Below, in pieces: positions 9,922-19,559 of a stretch of 64,000 nucleotides of DNA. Each line of letters starts with the position of its first letter. The first letter of the stretch is position 1. Both the position numbers and the translations under genes were made by a program. The DNA is from Methylobacter marinus A45 (GTDB taxonomy: Bacteria; Pseudomonadota; Gammaproteobacteria; Methylococcales; Methylomonadaceae): contig NZ_KB912877.1 of the NCBI RefSeq assembly GCF_000383855.1, forward strand, positions 440,465 through 504,464, given 5' to 3'. The notes beneath the pieces were generated by a model that saw only the letters and a list, made by a program, of their open reading frames with translations, did not search any database and was not told the DNA's origin.

Positions 9922-10485
9922 ATGAAGGCAATCAATAGAGCCGTCTATTCGATTTGTTTAATTTTCTGCTTTTATACCATCCCGGCTTTCCCGGTTGAAG
10001 GAGAAAAATCCATGACCATGACCTTGAAGTCTCCCGACTTTGCCCACCAGGGCGAAATTCCCAAGCAGTATACGTGCGACGGCGAGGATGTTTCGCCGGC
10101 GTTGACCTGGTCGGATATTCCACAAGACGCCAAATCGCTGGTATTGATCGTCGATGACCCGGATGCGCCCGATCCGGCCGCGCCCAAAATGACTTGGGTG
10201 CACTGGGTGCTTTACAACATCCCGCCGGCGGCGGCCGGCTTGCCGCAAGGCATAACGCCGAGTGATTTGCCGCCGGATACGCTGCAAGGCAAGAACGACT
10301 GGAAACGCACCGGTTACGGCGGCCCCTGTCCGCCCAAAGGCCGGCACCGTTATTTTCACAAGCTCTACGCCCTGGACATAGAACTGCCGGATTTGCATTG
10401 GCCTGATAAAGCCCAGCTCGAGAAGGCGATGGAAGGCCACATAATCGATCAGACCGAATTGATCGGCACTTATCAGCGCCAGTAA
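9922..10485 (+). CDS. YbhB/YbcL family Raf-kinase-inhibitor-like protein, exported
   Basis: This 187-aa protein is of the phosphatidylethanolamine-binding (PEBP) superfamily. A hydrophobic N-terminal segment (about residues 8-24) looks like a signal peptide and precedes the typical bacterial PEBP beginning (MTLKSPDF...GEIPKQYTCDGEDVSP). Ligand-pocket motifs are DDPDAPDP, HWVLYNIP and GPCPPKGRHRYFHKLYALD. The bacterial function is poorly known; a periplasmic small-ligand-binding role is the family-level guess. A Shine-Dalgarno-like GAGGTG lies 6-8 bp upstream. Confidence 0.9.
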   Translation: MKAINRAVYSICLIFCFYTIPAFPVEGEKSMTMTLKSPDFAHQGEIPKQYTCDGEDVSPALTWSDIPQDAKSLVLIVDDPDAPDPAAPKMTWVHWVLYNIPPAAAGLPQGITPSDLPPDTLQGKNDWKRTGYGGPCPPKGRHRYFHKLYALDIELPDLHWPDKAQLEKAMEGHIIDQTELIGTYQRQ

Positions 10486-10593
10486 GCCCCATGTACAGAC
10501 CTATTCTCAGACTGATTAAAACTGCAGGCAGGATTGGTAAACCCGGCATTCGAGGCTCCCTGTGCCGGCTTTATCAATCCTCGCTGCCCGTTC

Positions 10594-11922
10594 ATGACTA
10601 AGCCGGCCGCCGTCTGTTTCACCGCATGTCTGCTGTTTTGCAGCGCCTGCTCGCGCCAGCAAACGGTGACGGCGCCCTATCCTTTATGGGGCGAACCGAC
10701 CTATCTAAAGACAGCGGAAAATGACGCCCGGCGAAGCATGCAGCTCCTGAGGCCGGCGTCGCCGGACGCGATTCAAGGCTGCCTGTTGATTGTGCACGGC
10801 ATGAACGAATATGTCGGCCGCTATGGTCATGTGGCCGAATACTTCGCCGACCGCTTCATCGTTCTGGGCATGGACCTGACGGCGCACGGCCTGAGCAACC
10901 CGGTATTGTCGAAAGCCCATGAAAGCATCGCCGCCGGCGCGGCGGCCTATGATGCCAGTCATGCTTATCTTGAACAAGCTCAATTCCGGGACCTGCAGTC
11001 GATGCGCGACGATCTCGCTTCGGCCCTGCATTACCTGTCCGATCATTGCCATCTCCGCGCCAGTTCCCCACAGACTGAAGGCACACACACCATCCCTGGC
11101 GATCGCCGCGCCAGCTCCCGGCTGGCTAGCGGCATACACACCATCCCTGGCGATCGCCGCGCCAGCTCCCGGCTGGCTAGCGGCATACACACCATCCCTG
11201 GCGATAAACCGCTGCCCATATTCATCCTGTCCCACAGTTTGGGCTCGCTGATTACCGCCTCTTATCTGCTGCAGGCTGAAAATAAGGCCATCACCACCCG
11301 AATAAAAGGCATCGTGTTCAGCGCCCCGGCCTTTTCAGTCACGGAAGTGCCGGGCTGGCGAGGCTGGTTTCAAAATCCGCTAGTCCGTTTCAGTTTTCAT
11401 ACCCATGAACATTTTCTCAATCCGCAGGACGAACCCTTCCCGGTCATGCTCTTCAATCAACTGCTGGCCCTGATCAGCGTGCCGCTGCAAGACGCCATGA
11501 TTGAATTGCTGTCGCTGCCTGGCATGCGCAATTTGTTTTCGCCGACTGCACCGGATTGGGTGAGTGAATACCTGACCGACTCCGAGGAAGAAAAACGCCG
11601 GCTGAGCGAGGATAAGTACATGATAAGACAGACTGTCCTACGCTATGTGCTGGCGGTTGAAAAGGAAATCATCCGGTTCCGTCGCCAAATGAATCATTTC
11701 GACAGTCCTTATCTACTCATTTATTCCGAAAACGACCCCATTACCCCGGCCTGGGGCAGCATTGATTTTGCCACCGCAACCCGTCAACATCACCCGCATA
11801 ACCGGCTCGTTTTACTCGCCGGCATCAGCCATCATGAACAGCTTTTTTCAGCCTCTCCGTTACGCGAGCAGATCCTTGGCCTTATTGATGACTGGCTGCG
11901 AAAACGCCTGAAACAGGAATAA
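10594..11922 (+). CDS. Alpha/beta hydrolase lipoprotein (S33/monoacylglycerol-lipase-like) with internal tandem duplication
   Basis: From the ATG at 10594 the product is 442 aa, with a hydrophobic signal ending in FCSAC-S, a plausible but imperfect lipobox. The catalytic triad is visible: nucleophile Ser in LSHSLGSL, Asp in YSENDPITP and His in ISHHEQLF. HGMNEYVGRYGHV is the oxyanion-side motif of the monoacylglycerol lipase/S33 group. Between strand and nucleophile, a 17-residue unit (HTIPGDRRASSRLASGI) is repeated just upstream of the nucleophile elbow. The longer frame from 10534 begins inside a dispersed AAACCCGGCAT repeat and was not used. Substrate unknown; lipid or ester hydrolysis is inferred. 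Confidence 0.85.
   Translation: MTKPAAVCFTACLLFCSACSRQQTVTAPYPLWGEPTYLKTAENDARRSMQLLRPASPDAIQGCLLIVHGMNEYVGRYGHVAEYFADRFIVLGMDLTAHGLSNPVLSKAHESIAAGAAAYDASHAYLEQAQFRDLQSMRDDLASALHYLSDHCHLRASSPQTEGTHTIPGDRRASSRLASGIHTIPGDRRASSRLASGIHTIPGDKPLPIFILSHSLGSLITASYLLQAENKAITTRIKGIVFSAPAFSVTEVPGWRGWFQNPLVRFSFHTHEHFLNPQDEPFPVMLFNQLLALISVPLQDAMIELLSLPGMRNLFSPTAPDWVSEYLTDSEEEKRRLSEDKYMIRQTVLRYVLAVEKEIIRFRRQMNHFDSPYLLIYSENDPITPAWGSIDFATATRQHHPHNRLVLLAGISHHEQLFSASPLREQILGLIDDWLRKRLKQE
11080..11205 (+). repeat. 51-bp tandem repeat, 2.5 copies, inside a coding sequence
   Basis: Two full 51-bp units (11080-11130 and 11131-11181) differ at a single base near the start (GGCACAC versus GGCATAC). A 24-bp partial third copy runs to 11205. 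Each unit contains GGCGATCGCC, which includes the octamer GCGATCGC, and the palindromic arm pair GCCAGC/GCTGGC. The unit length is a multiple of three, so the hydrolase frame is kept. Confidence 0.97.
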
Positions 11923-11925
11923 CAA

Positions 11926-12375
11926 TCATGGCCTGAGATTTTTTTCGTAGAGCAGTTCTTTTCTGATCAAGCCGGCCAGATCCCTTAATTGCTCTGCAAA
12001 CAGATCTACCAGATCGTCCATCGCCAGAATGCCGATTAACGCGCCGGACGCATCGATGACCGGCAAGCGCCGAACGCCCTTGCCGCACATTTTCTTGACA
12101 GTATCGATCAGATCATCGTCTTCCCTTGCCACGACCAGATCCTCGGCCATGATAATGCCGACGTTAACGGCATCGATGTCGATATCCTTGGCGATCAGTT
12201 TAATCACGATATCCCTGTCGGTTACCATACCTACCGGATAATTCAAGCCATTACGATTTTCAGTCACGATCACATTACCGACATGATACTCGCGCATAAG
12301 CTTTGCGGCTTCTGAGACAGAGGATTCTTTTTCGGCAATGACCACTTCACGATTACAAATTGTTCCTACTGACAT
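11926..12375 (-). CDS. Tandem CBS-domain protein
   Basis: This 149-aa protein consists of two CBS motifs (about residues 8-65 and 75-130) forming one Bateman module, with no catalytic domain. Typical turns are YPVGMVTDRDIV and GALIGILAMDDLV. Such stand-alone modules usually bind adenine nucleotides and regulate partners. It is convergent with the hydrolase, only 3 bp apart. No partner is apparent in the neighbourhood. Confidence 0.93.
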   Translation of the reverse strand: MSVGTICNREVVIAEKESSVSEAAKLMREYHVGNVIVTENRNGLNYPVGMVTDRDIVIKLIAKDIDIDAVNVGIIMAEDLVVAREDDDLIDTVKKMCGKGVRRLPVIDASGALIGILAMDDLVDLFAEQLRDLAGLIRKELLYEKNLRP

Positions 12376-12523
12376 GGCGCCTCCTGAACCTGAAAGATAA
12401 GAAGCCCGAGCGACAAGGCATGAACAATAATAATGACTGATTGGATAAAATTTATAATGATTGTGATCAATTCATTAAAAATCACGCCACCAGTCCGCTA
12501 ATGCATATAAAAGTGCATTATTT

Positions 12524-12555
12524 AAAAATAAAAAAGCCCCTTTAATCAGGGGCTT
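12524..12555 (-). terminator. Rho-independent terminator of ssb
   Basis: A stem of AAGCCCC with GGGGCTT lies 37 bp beyond the ssb stop and is followed, on the minus strand, by a run of T residues. Stem, short loop and T-tract fit an intrinsic terminator. Confidence 0.9.
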
Positions 12556-12591
12556 AAGTGTATTCTTTACAGACTCTATCTCAAGTATCCA

Positions 12592-13068
12592 TCAGAACGG
12601 GATATCGTCATCGAAATCATCATACTCGGGCGGCGACGGCATGGACGGCGCATTGCCTTGCGGCGGCTGAGGCTTCGATGACGGAGCGGAATAACCCGCC
12701 TGCGGCTGATCCGTGCCAAAACTGGAAGTACCGCCGCTACGGCTGCCCAGCATATGCATTTCTTCCGCTATGATTTCAGTCGTATAGCGATCTTGTCCGT
12801 CCTGCCCCTGCCACTTTCTGGTTTGCAAACGGCCTTCAACATAAACCTGACTGCCTTTCTTGAGATATTCGCCGGCTATTTCCGCTAAACGGTTAAAAAA
12901 TACAATCCGATGCCATTCAGTGGCATCGCGCCTTTCGCCGGTTTGCTTATCCTTCCATCGTCTTGTGGTCGCCAGACTGATATTAGTGACAGCGCCACCT
13001 GCCGGCATATATCGCACTTCAGGGTCAGCCCCTAAATTCCCTATCAATATCACTTTATTAAGCATCAA
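12592..13068 (-). CDS. ssb: Single-stranded DNA-binding protein
   Basis: This 158-aa protein has an N-terminal OB fold (about residues 1-108; [51 protein letters not shown]). A Gly/Pro/Ser/Gln-rich linker follows, ending in the acidic tip DDDIPF that recruits replication and repair proteins. Length and tip are standard for a proteobacterial SSB. It is followed by its own terminator and appears to be transcribed alone. Confidence 0.98.
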   Translation of the reverse strand: MMLNKVILIGNLGADPEVRYMPAGGAVTNISLATTRRWKDKQTGERRDATEWHRIVFFNRLAEIAGEYLKKGSQVYVEGRLQTRKWQGQDGQDRYTTEIIAEEMHMLGSRSGGTSSFGTDQPQAGYSAPSSKPQPPQGNAPSMPSPPEYDDFDDDIPF

Positions 13069-13364
13069 TTTCTCCGCAATTTCTCTGTTTGGCCAATGAT
13101 TATACTGTTTCTCATTGAACTATAAGATTTAAAAAATTCTCTACCTTTAGTTATGAAAAAATAGCAGCCCTAAAAGTTACTCTGGCTATCATCGCATCTT
13201 TCCAGGTAAGGAAAAAGATGATGGTGCAACTGGACGATTAACCCATTGCTGTTTTCCGGACTGTGACAGGTTAATAAGGACAACCTTATCCATTTTGATT
13301 TCAGGCCCCCTCTTACGATTTGGATTAAACTCACGAATGTCAATATAGATCGCTACAGATAAAA

Positions 13365-16019
13365 ATGATTCATCTTAAATATTTTTTCCGCAATGTCTAT
13401 ATCGCTTCAATACTGGGGGTTGCGGTGATCTTGTATATTTTGAAAGACCTTCAGCTTATATTCGGATATACGCCGCAACTGCTGCTTTTTTTGGTCGTAA
13501 TTGCATTCGCCGCCTGGTGCGGAGGATTGCTGGCGGGACTTTTCACCACGTTAGTGAGTGCGGTGGCAAGCATTTATTTTTTATTCGAGCCCTACAAGCT
13601 CATCGCTGTCGCCAGCCCCGGCGAAATGCTGCACGTCGTGCTTCTGGCTAGTGTAGGCGCAATATGCAGCCTGATAATTTCGCTCTTATACAAGCAACAA
13701 CAACGGGCACTGCATACGGTCATGGAACGGGAAGAGCAGCTTAAGCAAGAAATCGCCGAGCGCAACAAAACGAGAGCAGAGCGGGATTTATATGTGTTTC
13801 TGGCTAAAAGCAGCACTGAATTTATCGGCATGTGCGATACGGAAGGCGCGCCTTTTTTTATCAACGATGCCGGCCTGCGTCTCGTAGGCCTGGATAGCCT
13901 CGAACAGGGTCTTGACATACCGATCAGGGAATTCTTTTTTCCGGAAGACCAGGCATTCATGATGGATGAGTTCTTTCCCGCCGTAATTCAGAACGGCCGC
14001 GGCGAGATTGAAATCCGCTTCCGGCACTTCAAAACCGGCGAAGCTTTCTGGATGATCTGCAACGTCTTTGTCCTGAAGGATCCAAACGAAAATCTTGCCG
14101 GCTTGGCCACGGTGAGTACGAACATCACTGAACGCAAGAAAACCGAAGAGGCATTGCGCCAGAGCCAGATCAATCTGAATCGCGCCCAGGCCGTCGCTCA
14201 TATCGGCAGTTGGCGCATGGACATCGGGAACAATATTCTGGACTGGTCCGATGAAAATTACCGCATTTTTGGCATCTCCAAGGGCACGTCCCTAACCTAT
14301 CAATTATTTCTTGAGATTATTCATCCGGACGATCGGGCGTTAGTCGATAAGGCATGGAAAGCCGCGCTTACCGGCAAGCCCTACGATATAGAACACCGGC
14401 TTATAGTCGGCCAGGAGATAAAATGGGTGCGCGAACAGGCCGAGCTTGAATTTGACGAGCATGGTTCGCTGACCGGAGGTTTCGGAACAACCAAGGACAT
14501 CACCGACATCAAACGCAGCCAGGAAGCATTGCAACATGAGCGCATGTTCCTCAGACAGGTCATCGATGCCGCTCCTAGCATGATTTTCGTCAAGGACCGG
14601 AAGAGCCGGTTCATTTTAGGAAATGAGGCATTGGCCCGCTGCTACGGCACCAATCCTGAAGATTTGATCGGTCAATCCGATCAAATTTTCAATACCAATG
14701 CTGATGAAGTGGCTCGCTTCCTGCAGGATGACCTCGAGGTAATAAGCAGCCGCACTCCAAAGCGCATCCCGGAGGAAAAGGTCACCTGCTGCGACGGCAT
14801 CGTGCATTGGTACAGCACCGTCAAAATCCCACTGCTCGATGACGACAATAGTTGTAACAAACTGCTGGGAGTGGCATCCGACATTACCGAGCGCAAGCGT
14901 GCCGAGGAAGCATTGCGCCTCGCGGATCGCCGTAAGGACGAATTCCTGGCCATGCTGGCCCACGAGTTGCGCAATCCGCTGGCGCCCATCCGCAATGCCG
15001 TGCAGTTGCTGAAAATGCGGGAGGATGAGGATCCCAAGCTGGTGTGGAGCCGTAATGTCATCGACCGTCAGGTGACCCATATGGCGCGGCTGCTCGATGA
15101 CCTGCTGGATGTGGCCCGCATCATGCAAGGCAAAATCACCCTGAAGTCCGAGCGTTTCGAGCTTACCGATATTGTCAATAATGCCATAGAAACCAGCCGC
15201 CCCCTGATCGAATCGCGTGGTCAGGAGTTGATCGTCTCCCAGACCACAACTCCCCAGTGGATCGAGGGCGATCGGGTTCGACTGGAGCAGGTTTTGTCCA
15301 ACTTGCTGAACAATGCCGCCAAATACACCAGCGAAGGCGGCACAATCACGCTGAGCGTGATGCGGGACAATTCCGACGCCGTCATCAAGATCCAGGACAC
15401 CGGCATCGGCATCGCTCCGGACATTCTGCCACAGATTTTCGATCTTTTTACCCAGGCCGACCATTCCCTAGCCCATTCCCAGGGCGGATTGGGCATTGGA
15501 CTGACGCTGGTGCGCCAGTTGGTCGAGATCCATGGCGGCACGGTCACGGCGGCGAGCGCCGGCGTCGGCCAGGGCAGTTCATTCACGGTACGGCTGCCGG
15601 CCTTGACAATGAAATCCACCGATACCGAATCCACACAGACCCAATCCATGTTACCGATACCCAAATTTCGCATCCTGGTCGTGGATGACTATCTTGACGC
15701 GGCCGAAAGCCTGACCATGCTGCTGCAAGCGGAAGGCCATGAAGTCGAAACCGCCGACTGCGGCCTGAAAGCGATCGAACAGGCGCAGCGTTTCCGGCCG
15801 CAGGTCGTGCTGCTCGACATCGGCCTGCCCGATCTGGACGGCTACGAGGTCGCCAAGCGGCTGCGGGCCTTGCCGGAAACCCGCGACACGACCCTGATCG
15901 CCTTGACCGGTTACGGACAAACCGAAGATCGCGAACGTTCGGAATTGGCCGGATTCAATCACCATTTACTCAAGCCGGTTAACTTCGAGAAGTTATCAGC
16001 CTTGCTGACGGCATCATAA
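13365..16019 (+). CDS. Hybrid sensor histidine kinase: DUF4118 membrane region, PAS repeats, HisKA, HATPase, receiver
   Basis: This 884-aa kinase begins with three or four membrane helices of the KdpD-like DUF4118 type (about residues 10-110). A short coiled coil and three PAS/PAC modules (about 130-255, 265-385, 395-520) follow, then the HisKA domain with the phospho-acceptor His in LAMLAHELRNPLAP (about residue 533). The HATPase has the G-boxes DTGIGI and GGLGIGL. A C-terminal receiver has phospho-acceptor Asp in VLLDIGLPD (about residue 818). It has no DNA-binding output, so phosphate must pass to another protein. The receiver is almost the same as that of the convergent kinase downstream. 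The signal is unknown. Confidence 0.93.
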   Translation: MIHLKYFFRNVYIASILGVAVILYILKDLQLIFGYTPQLLLFLVVIAFAAWCGGLLAGLFTTLVSAVASIYFLFEPYKLIAVASPGEMLHVVLLASVGAICSLIISLLYKQQQRALHTVMEREEQLKQEIAERNKTRAERDLYVFLAKSSTEFIGMCDTEGAPFFINDAGLRLVGLDSLEQGLDIPIREFFFPEDQAFMMDEFFPAVIQNGRGEIEIRFRHFKTGEAFWMICNVFVLKDPNENLAGLATVSTNITERKKTEEALRQSQINLNRAQAVAHIGSWRMDIGNNILDWSDENYRIFGISKGTSLTYQLFLEIIHPDDRALVDKAWKAALTGKPYDIEHRLIVGQEIKWVREQAELEFDEHGSLTGGFGTTKDITDIKRSQEALQHERMFLRQVIDAAPSMIFVKDRKSRFILGNEALARCYGTNPEDLIGQSDQIFNTNADEVARFLQDDLEVISSRTPKRIPEEKVTCCDGIVHWYSTVKIPLLDDDNSCNKLLGVASDITERKRAEEALRLADRRKDEFLAMLAHELRNPLAPIRNAVQLLKMREDEDPKLVWSRNVIDRQVTHMARLLDDLLDVARIMQGKITLKSERFELTDIVNNAIETSRPLIESRGQELIVSQTTTPQWIEGDRVRLEQVLSNLLNNAAKYTSEGGTITLSVMRDNSDAVIKIQDTGIGIAPDILPQIFDLFTQADHSLAHSQGGLGIGLTLVRQLVEIHGGTVTAASAGVGQGSSFTVRLPALTMKSTDTESTQTQSMLPIPKFRILVVDDYLDAAESLTMLLQAEGHEVETADCGLKAIEQAQRFRPQVVLLDIGLPDLDGYEVAKRLRALPETRDTTLIALTGYGQTEDRERSELAGFNHHLLKPVNFEKLSALLTAS

Positions 16020-16670
16020 CGCCGCCTTGTCTTGACTAAAAAATTCAGTATGGGAACCCACTGAGCCATCAATAACCTGAATTCAGAATAAGACCGACAT
16101 TCCGCAGCCAAATCAGCCATTACCGGAATAATAGGTAACATGGAAATCAAAGAGGGAGCCTGTATCGTGCGGACGCATTGTAGGGGCGGACCTACGTGTC
16201 CGCCCTGTTTCGGGTGCACAACAGGTTATCGGGGGAACCGCTGGCCAAAGGCGAACCGTTGGGCAAGGGCGAACACACAGGTTCGCCCCTGCGTATTACG
16301 GTATCAGGGATCAATCCGTAGGAATTGCCAGATTAAAACCCTGGGAATCAAGGAAAATGGACAGGCCGATTAACAATCGATACTGAAATAATGCTGATTG
16401 GGTCAAATTTTGCCGCGGAATGTAGGATAAGAGGAAGAGAGCCGCCTTTTGTTACCACTGATTTTGACGCCGGCCACTGTAGGGTCGAATTCGCTTGTGC
16501 TCCATGGGTACGACCCGGGGGCATAAATGAATTCGCCTCTAAGCGCGTATTTGTCCGAAGCGACTCAAAAAATGATACTTGCAGTAAATCGAACTAACTG
16601 CCCCAATGTGTGGCCGCATGAAAAATATTGGCTAGTCTTCGGCCGCCCAAGCTGGTCATTATGCCGGCAG
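16020..16670. repeat. Gene-free gap between convergent kinases, with a dispersed repeat
   Basis: No gene is seen in this 650-bp gap. From about 16168 to 16296 it contains a ~125-bp repeat, also present in inverted orientation at 54763-54887. The repeat is built from two hairpins, AGGGGCGGACC...GTCCGCCCT and GGGCGAACAC...GTTCGCCCC, either side of a GCTGGCCAAAGG core. Short frames in the gap are repeat-derived. Confidence 0.8.
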
Positions 16671-18866
16671 TCATGCGGAAGCCAGCAGATCCGAGAGCTT
16701 TTCAAAGTTAACCGGCTTGAGCAGGTGATGGTCGAACCCCGCGTTCTGTGACCGGTTACGGTCTTCAGCCTGTCCGTAACCGGTCAAGGCGATCAGGATC
16801 GTATCGCGGGTTTCCGGCAAGGCCCGCAGCCGCTTGGCGACCTCGTAGCCGTCCAGATCGGGCAGGCCGATATCGAGCAGCACGACCTGCGGCCGGAAAC
16901 GCTGCGCCTGTTCGATCGCTTTCAGGCCGTAGTGGACCGTTTCGACTTCATGGCCTTCCGCTTGCAGCAGCATCGCCAGGCTTTCAGCCGCATCGACATA
17001 GTCATCCACGACCAGAATGCGTAGATCGGATAATAAAGAAATAGATGTATTAGGCATAGATTCGTTCGTTGATTCGATAACAGGTTGAATGGTCGGCAGA
17101 AGTGGCAGCCGTACCGTGAATGAACTGCCCTGACCGACGCCGGCGCTCGCCGCCGTGACCGAGCCGCCATGCTTCTCGACCAACTGGCGCACCAGTGTCA
17201 GTCCTAGTCCGAGTCCGCCCTGAGAATGGGCCAGGGAACGATCGGCCTGGGTAAAAAGATCAAAAACATGCGCCAGAAGTTCCGGGGCGATGCCGACACC
17301 GGTGTCTTCCACGCGTATCAGTGCATAAACGCCCGTTTGCATGGCGCTGAGGGTTATTTTACCGCCTTCCTCCGTATACTTGGCGGCATTGTTCAATAAA
17401 TTAGTAATAACCTGCTCCAGCCGTGTCGCATCGCCTTCCACCCACTGAGGCTCTTCCGGCAGGGAAAGCACGAGATGATGCTTCCGCTCTTCAATCAAGG
17501 GCAGGCAATCCTCCACGGCATGGGTAATGATATCGTTTAAATCGCAACGTTCCATTTTCAACCGGATTTTGTTCTGAATGATGCGGGCCACATCCAGCAG
17601 GTCATCAAGCAGCCGCGCCATATGGGTGACTTGCCGGTCAACCAGCGCATGCCCCCATTCCAGCGTGGGATCCGTGTGACCCTGCTTCTTTAATACATGC
17701 AGCGCGTGGCGGATCGGCGCCAGCGGATTGCGCAGCTCGTGGGCCAGCATGGCCAGGAATTCGTCCTTATGGCGGTCAGTTTCGCGCAGCGCCTGTTCCA
17801 TGCGTTTTCTTTCGGCAATCTCATTACTCAGGATTTCATTAGTATGCGCCAGTTCCGCGGTTCTTTCCTGCACTCGGATTTCCAGTTCCTCATGAGATTT
17901 CTGCAGCGCGGCTTCCACCAGCTTCTGCTCGGTAATATCCGTGCAGGTTCCTATCCATTCCCGAATGCTTCCGTCCCCTTCCAATATAGGCACCCCGCGA
18001 ACGGAAACATAACGATATTCGCCGTCATGTCGATAAAGGCGATACTCCGTGTTATAGATAGAAGCGGTCTTCACCGACTGCAGCCAGCCCATCATGGCCT
18101 GCTGACGATCTTCCGGATGCACGGCATTGATCCAGCCATGCCCTTTAACCTCCTCCTCATTCTGGCCCGTAAATAGCCGCCAACTGGGGATATCCTCGAT
18201 GACTTCCCCCAAAGGGCTGGCTGTCCAGGTGACCTGTGTCGTGGCGATCGTCAGGGACCGGTAGCGTTCCTCGCTGAGCCGCAACGCTTTTTCCAGGCTG
18301 TTTCGGGACTGTATCTCCTTCTCAAGCTCGGCATTGCGTTGCGCTAACTCCGTCGTACGGTCGACAACCTCGGACTCCAGTTCCTGTAGCACTTGATGAA
18401 GCTGTTCCTGGACCGTCCGCCTCGTCAATTCCAACGAGCGCCTTTCCAGTTCCGTGGTAACGATATTGGCAAGATTCGCGACATAGGGCTCATAAGGTAA
18501 AAACTCCTCAAGATTATCAATCGAATAGATCAAGAACCCGTATAGCCTCGACGCGGTACGCAGCGGCAGACGGCGCGTGCCTGCCCGATCCAGTGCACAG
18601 GGTTCGGCAGAGGCAAAGGCCCTGTCCCAGTTAGTGGCGCAGCCTGTACAGTTAATAACGGGATCCGATGTTGTTACGCTTATAGAACCTTCCATGCAGA
18701 AATATACCGAGGCAAGGCCGGGCACGATCTGATTTAGCGCTTTATTGACAAAATCAACAATAGTTTGCTGGTCCGGAAGAATGCACAGGGTTCCGGGAAT
18801 AACGAACAGTTTGCCAAGAACCTCGGCTCTACATTGAGTGGTCATCATGGATGAAGCTTGCTGCAA
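16671..18866 (-). CDS. Soluble hybrid sensor histidine kinase with N-terminal GAF-like region, PAS, HisKA, HATPase, receiver
   Basis: The 731-aa product has no membrane segments. An N-terminal ~140-residue region resembles a GAF-type sensor, containing a short CTGC motif near residue 73. A coiled coil (about 140-195), one PAS/PAC (about 195-320) and a second coiled coil follow. The HisKA His lies in LAMLAHELRNPLAP (about residue 375), then the HATPase (DTGVGI, GGLGLGL) and a receiver with Asp in VLLDIGLPD (about residue 662). The receiver matches that of the convergent kinase at most positions, including a long identical centre. It lies 57 bp downstream of the MEDS gene on the same strand, so the pair probably forms a sensory operon. 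Confidence 0.92.
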   Translation of the reverse strand: MQQASSMMTTQCRAEVLGKLFVIPGTLCILPDQQTIVDFVNKALNQIVPGLASVYFCMEGSISVTTSDPVINCTGCATNWDRAFASAEPCALDRAGTRRLPLRTASRLYGFLIYSIDNLEEFLPYEPYVANLANIVTTELERRSLELTRRTVQEQLHQVLQELESEVVDRTTELAQRNAELEKEIQSRNSLEKALRLSEERYRSLTIATTQVTWTASPLGEVIEDIPSWRLFTGQNEEEVKGHGWINAVHPEDRQQAMMGWLQSVKTASIYNTEYRLYRHDGEYRYVSVRGVPILEGDGSIREWIGTCTDITEQKLVEAALQKSHEELEIRVQERTAELAHTNEILSNEIAERKRMEQALRETDRHKDEFLAMLAHELRNPLAPIRHALHVLKKQGHTDPTLEWGHALVDRQVTHMARLLDDLLDVARIIQNKIRLKMERCDLNDIITHAVEDCLPLIEERKHHLVLSLPEEPQWVEGDATRLEQVITNLLNNAAKYTEEGGKITLSAMQTGVYALIRVEDTGVGIAPELLAHVFDLFTQADRSLAHSQGGLGLGLTLVRQLVEKHGGSVTAASAGVGQGSSFTVRLPLLPTIQPVIESTNESMPNTSISLLSDLRILVVDDYVDAAESLAMLLQAEGHEVETVHYGLKAIEQAQRFRPQVVLLDIGLPDLDGYEVAKRLRALPETRDTILIALTGYGQAEDRNRSQNAGFDHHLLKPVNFEKLSDLLASA

Positions 18867-18923
18867 AACAATTATGTGCCATAGGGAAATACCATCAGCT
18901 AACGGGGGAATAACCGATAAAAT

Positions 18924-19559
18924 CTATGCTTGTATCGCGGGGGTCAGCTCATGATGGTTTTGAGGTTGCTGGAAATAAGGATTATGCACAATCTGACCGG
19001 CCACGATCATCATCGGGTGCACATTCAGCACGTCAAAAAGCGTAGCGCCGTCTATTTTATTGACGTCATACTGACAAATAATGCCATGGATAGGCAACTC
19101 TTCCAGCAGGTTGTTAAGCATCGCTTCATATTCGATCCAGCGTTCAATGCCGGGCAGGCCCTTGTTTATCCAATTTGTTACCCCGGTCAGGCGCATGCCT
19201 GAAAAGCTTTCATGCTGGGTCTGGGCATAAAGGGAACGCCAATAATCAATCATGCGCTCCGGCCTGAAAGTCCCATCGGGACAATAAGTTGCCTCTGCCG
19301 GCTTCAGAAGCAGTTGCTCCGGCTTAATATCACATGGAGGCGCTATGCCTAGTTGAGAGAGCTGCCTATCGATTTCATCCGTGGAAGAAATATTCGCAAG
19401 ATAACCTACTTTTTCGCCGGCACGCAGTCCGCTTTGGATAAACCGGCCAATAATATGACGCCGCTCGTTCTCATTATTGTACAAGTAGCAGATGTGCATC
19501 CCTACCGGAAACGTCTGCTCGGTAAATCCAAATGAAACCCGTTGACTGGTTTGACACAT
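18924..19559 (-). CDS. MEDS-domain sensor protein (DcmR-like sensory domain)
   Basis: This 211-aa protein matches the MEDS domain (methanogen/methylotroph DcmR sensory domain, PF14417): GMHICYLYNNENERRHIIGRFIQSGL near the start and MLNNLLEELPIHGIICQYD, then DVLNVHPMMIVAGQIVHNPY towards the end. MEDS proteins are soluble and RecA-like and often work with histidine kinases. The ATG at 19559 has an AGAGG Shine-Dalgarno 8 nt upstream; the GTG three codons earlier is too close to it. The hybrid kinase gene follows directly. Ligand unknown. Confidence 0.85.
   Translation of the reverse strand: MCQTSQRVSFGFTEQTFPVGMHICYLYNNENERRHIIGRFIQSGLRAGEKVGYLANISSTDEIDRQLSQLGIAPPCDIKPEQLLLKPAEATYCPDGTFRPERMIDYWRSLYAQTQHESFSGMRLTGVTNWINKGLPGIERWIEYEAMLNNLLEELPIHGIICQYDVNKIDGATLFDVLNVHPMMIVAGQIVHNPYFQQPQNHHELTPAIQA

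Noticed and set aside
9932-10549. 205-codon open frame on the minus strand
   Set aside because: Antisense to the YbhB-like gene, with low-complexity Arg/Ala/Pro content.
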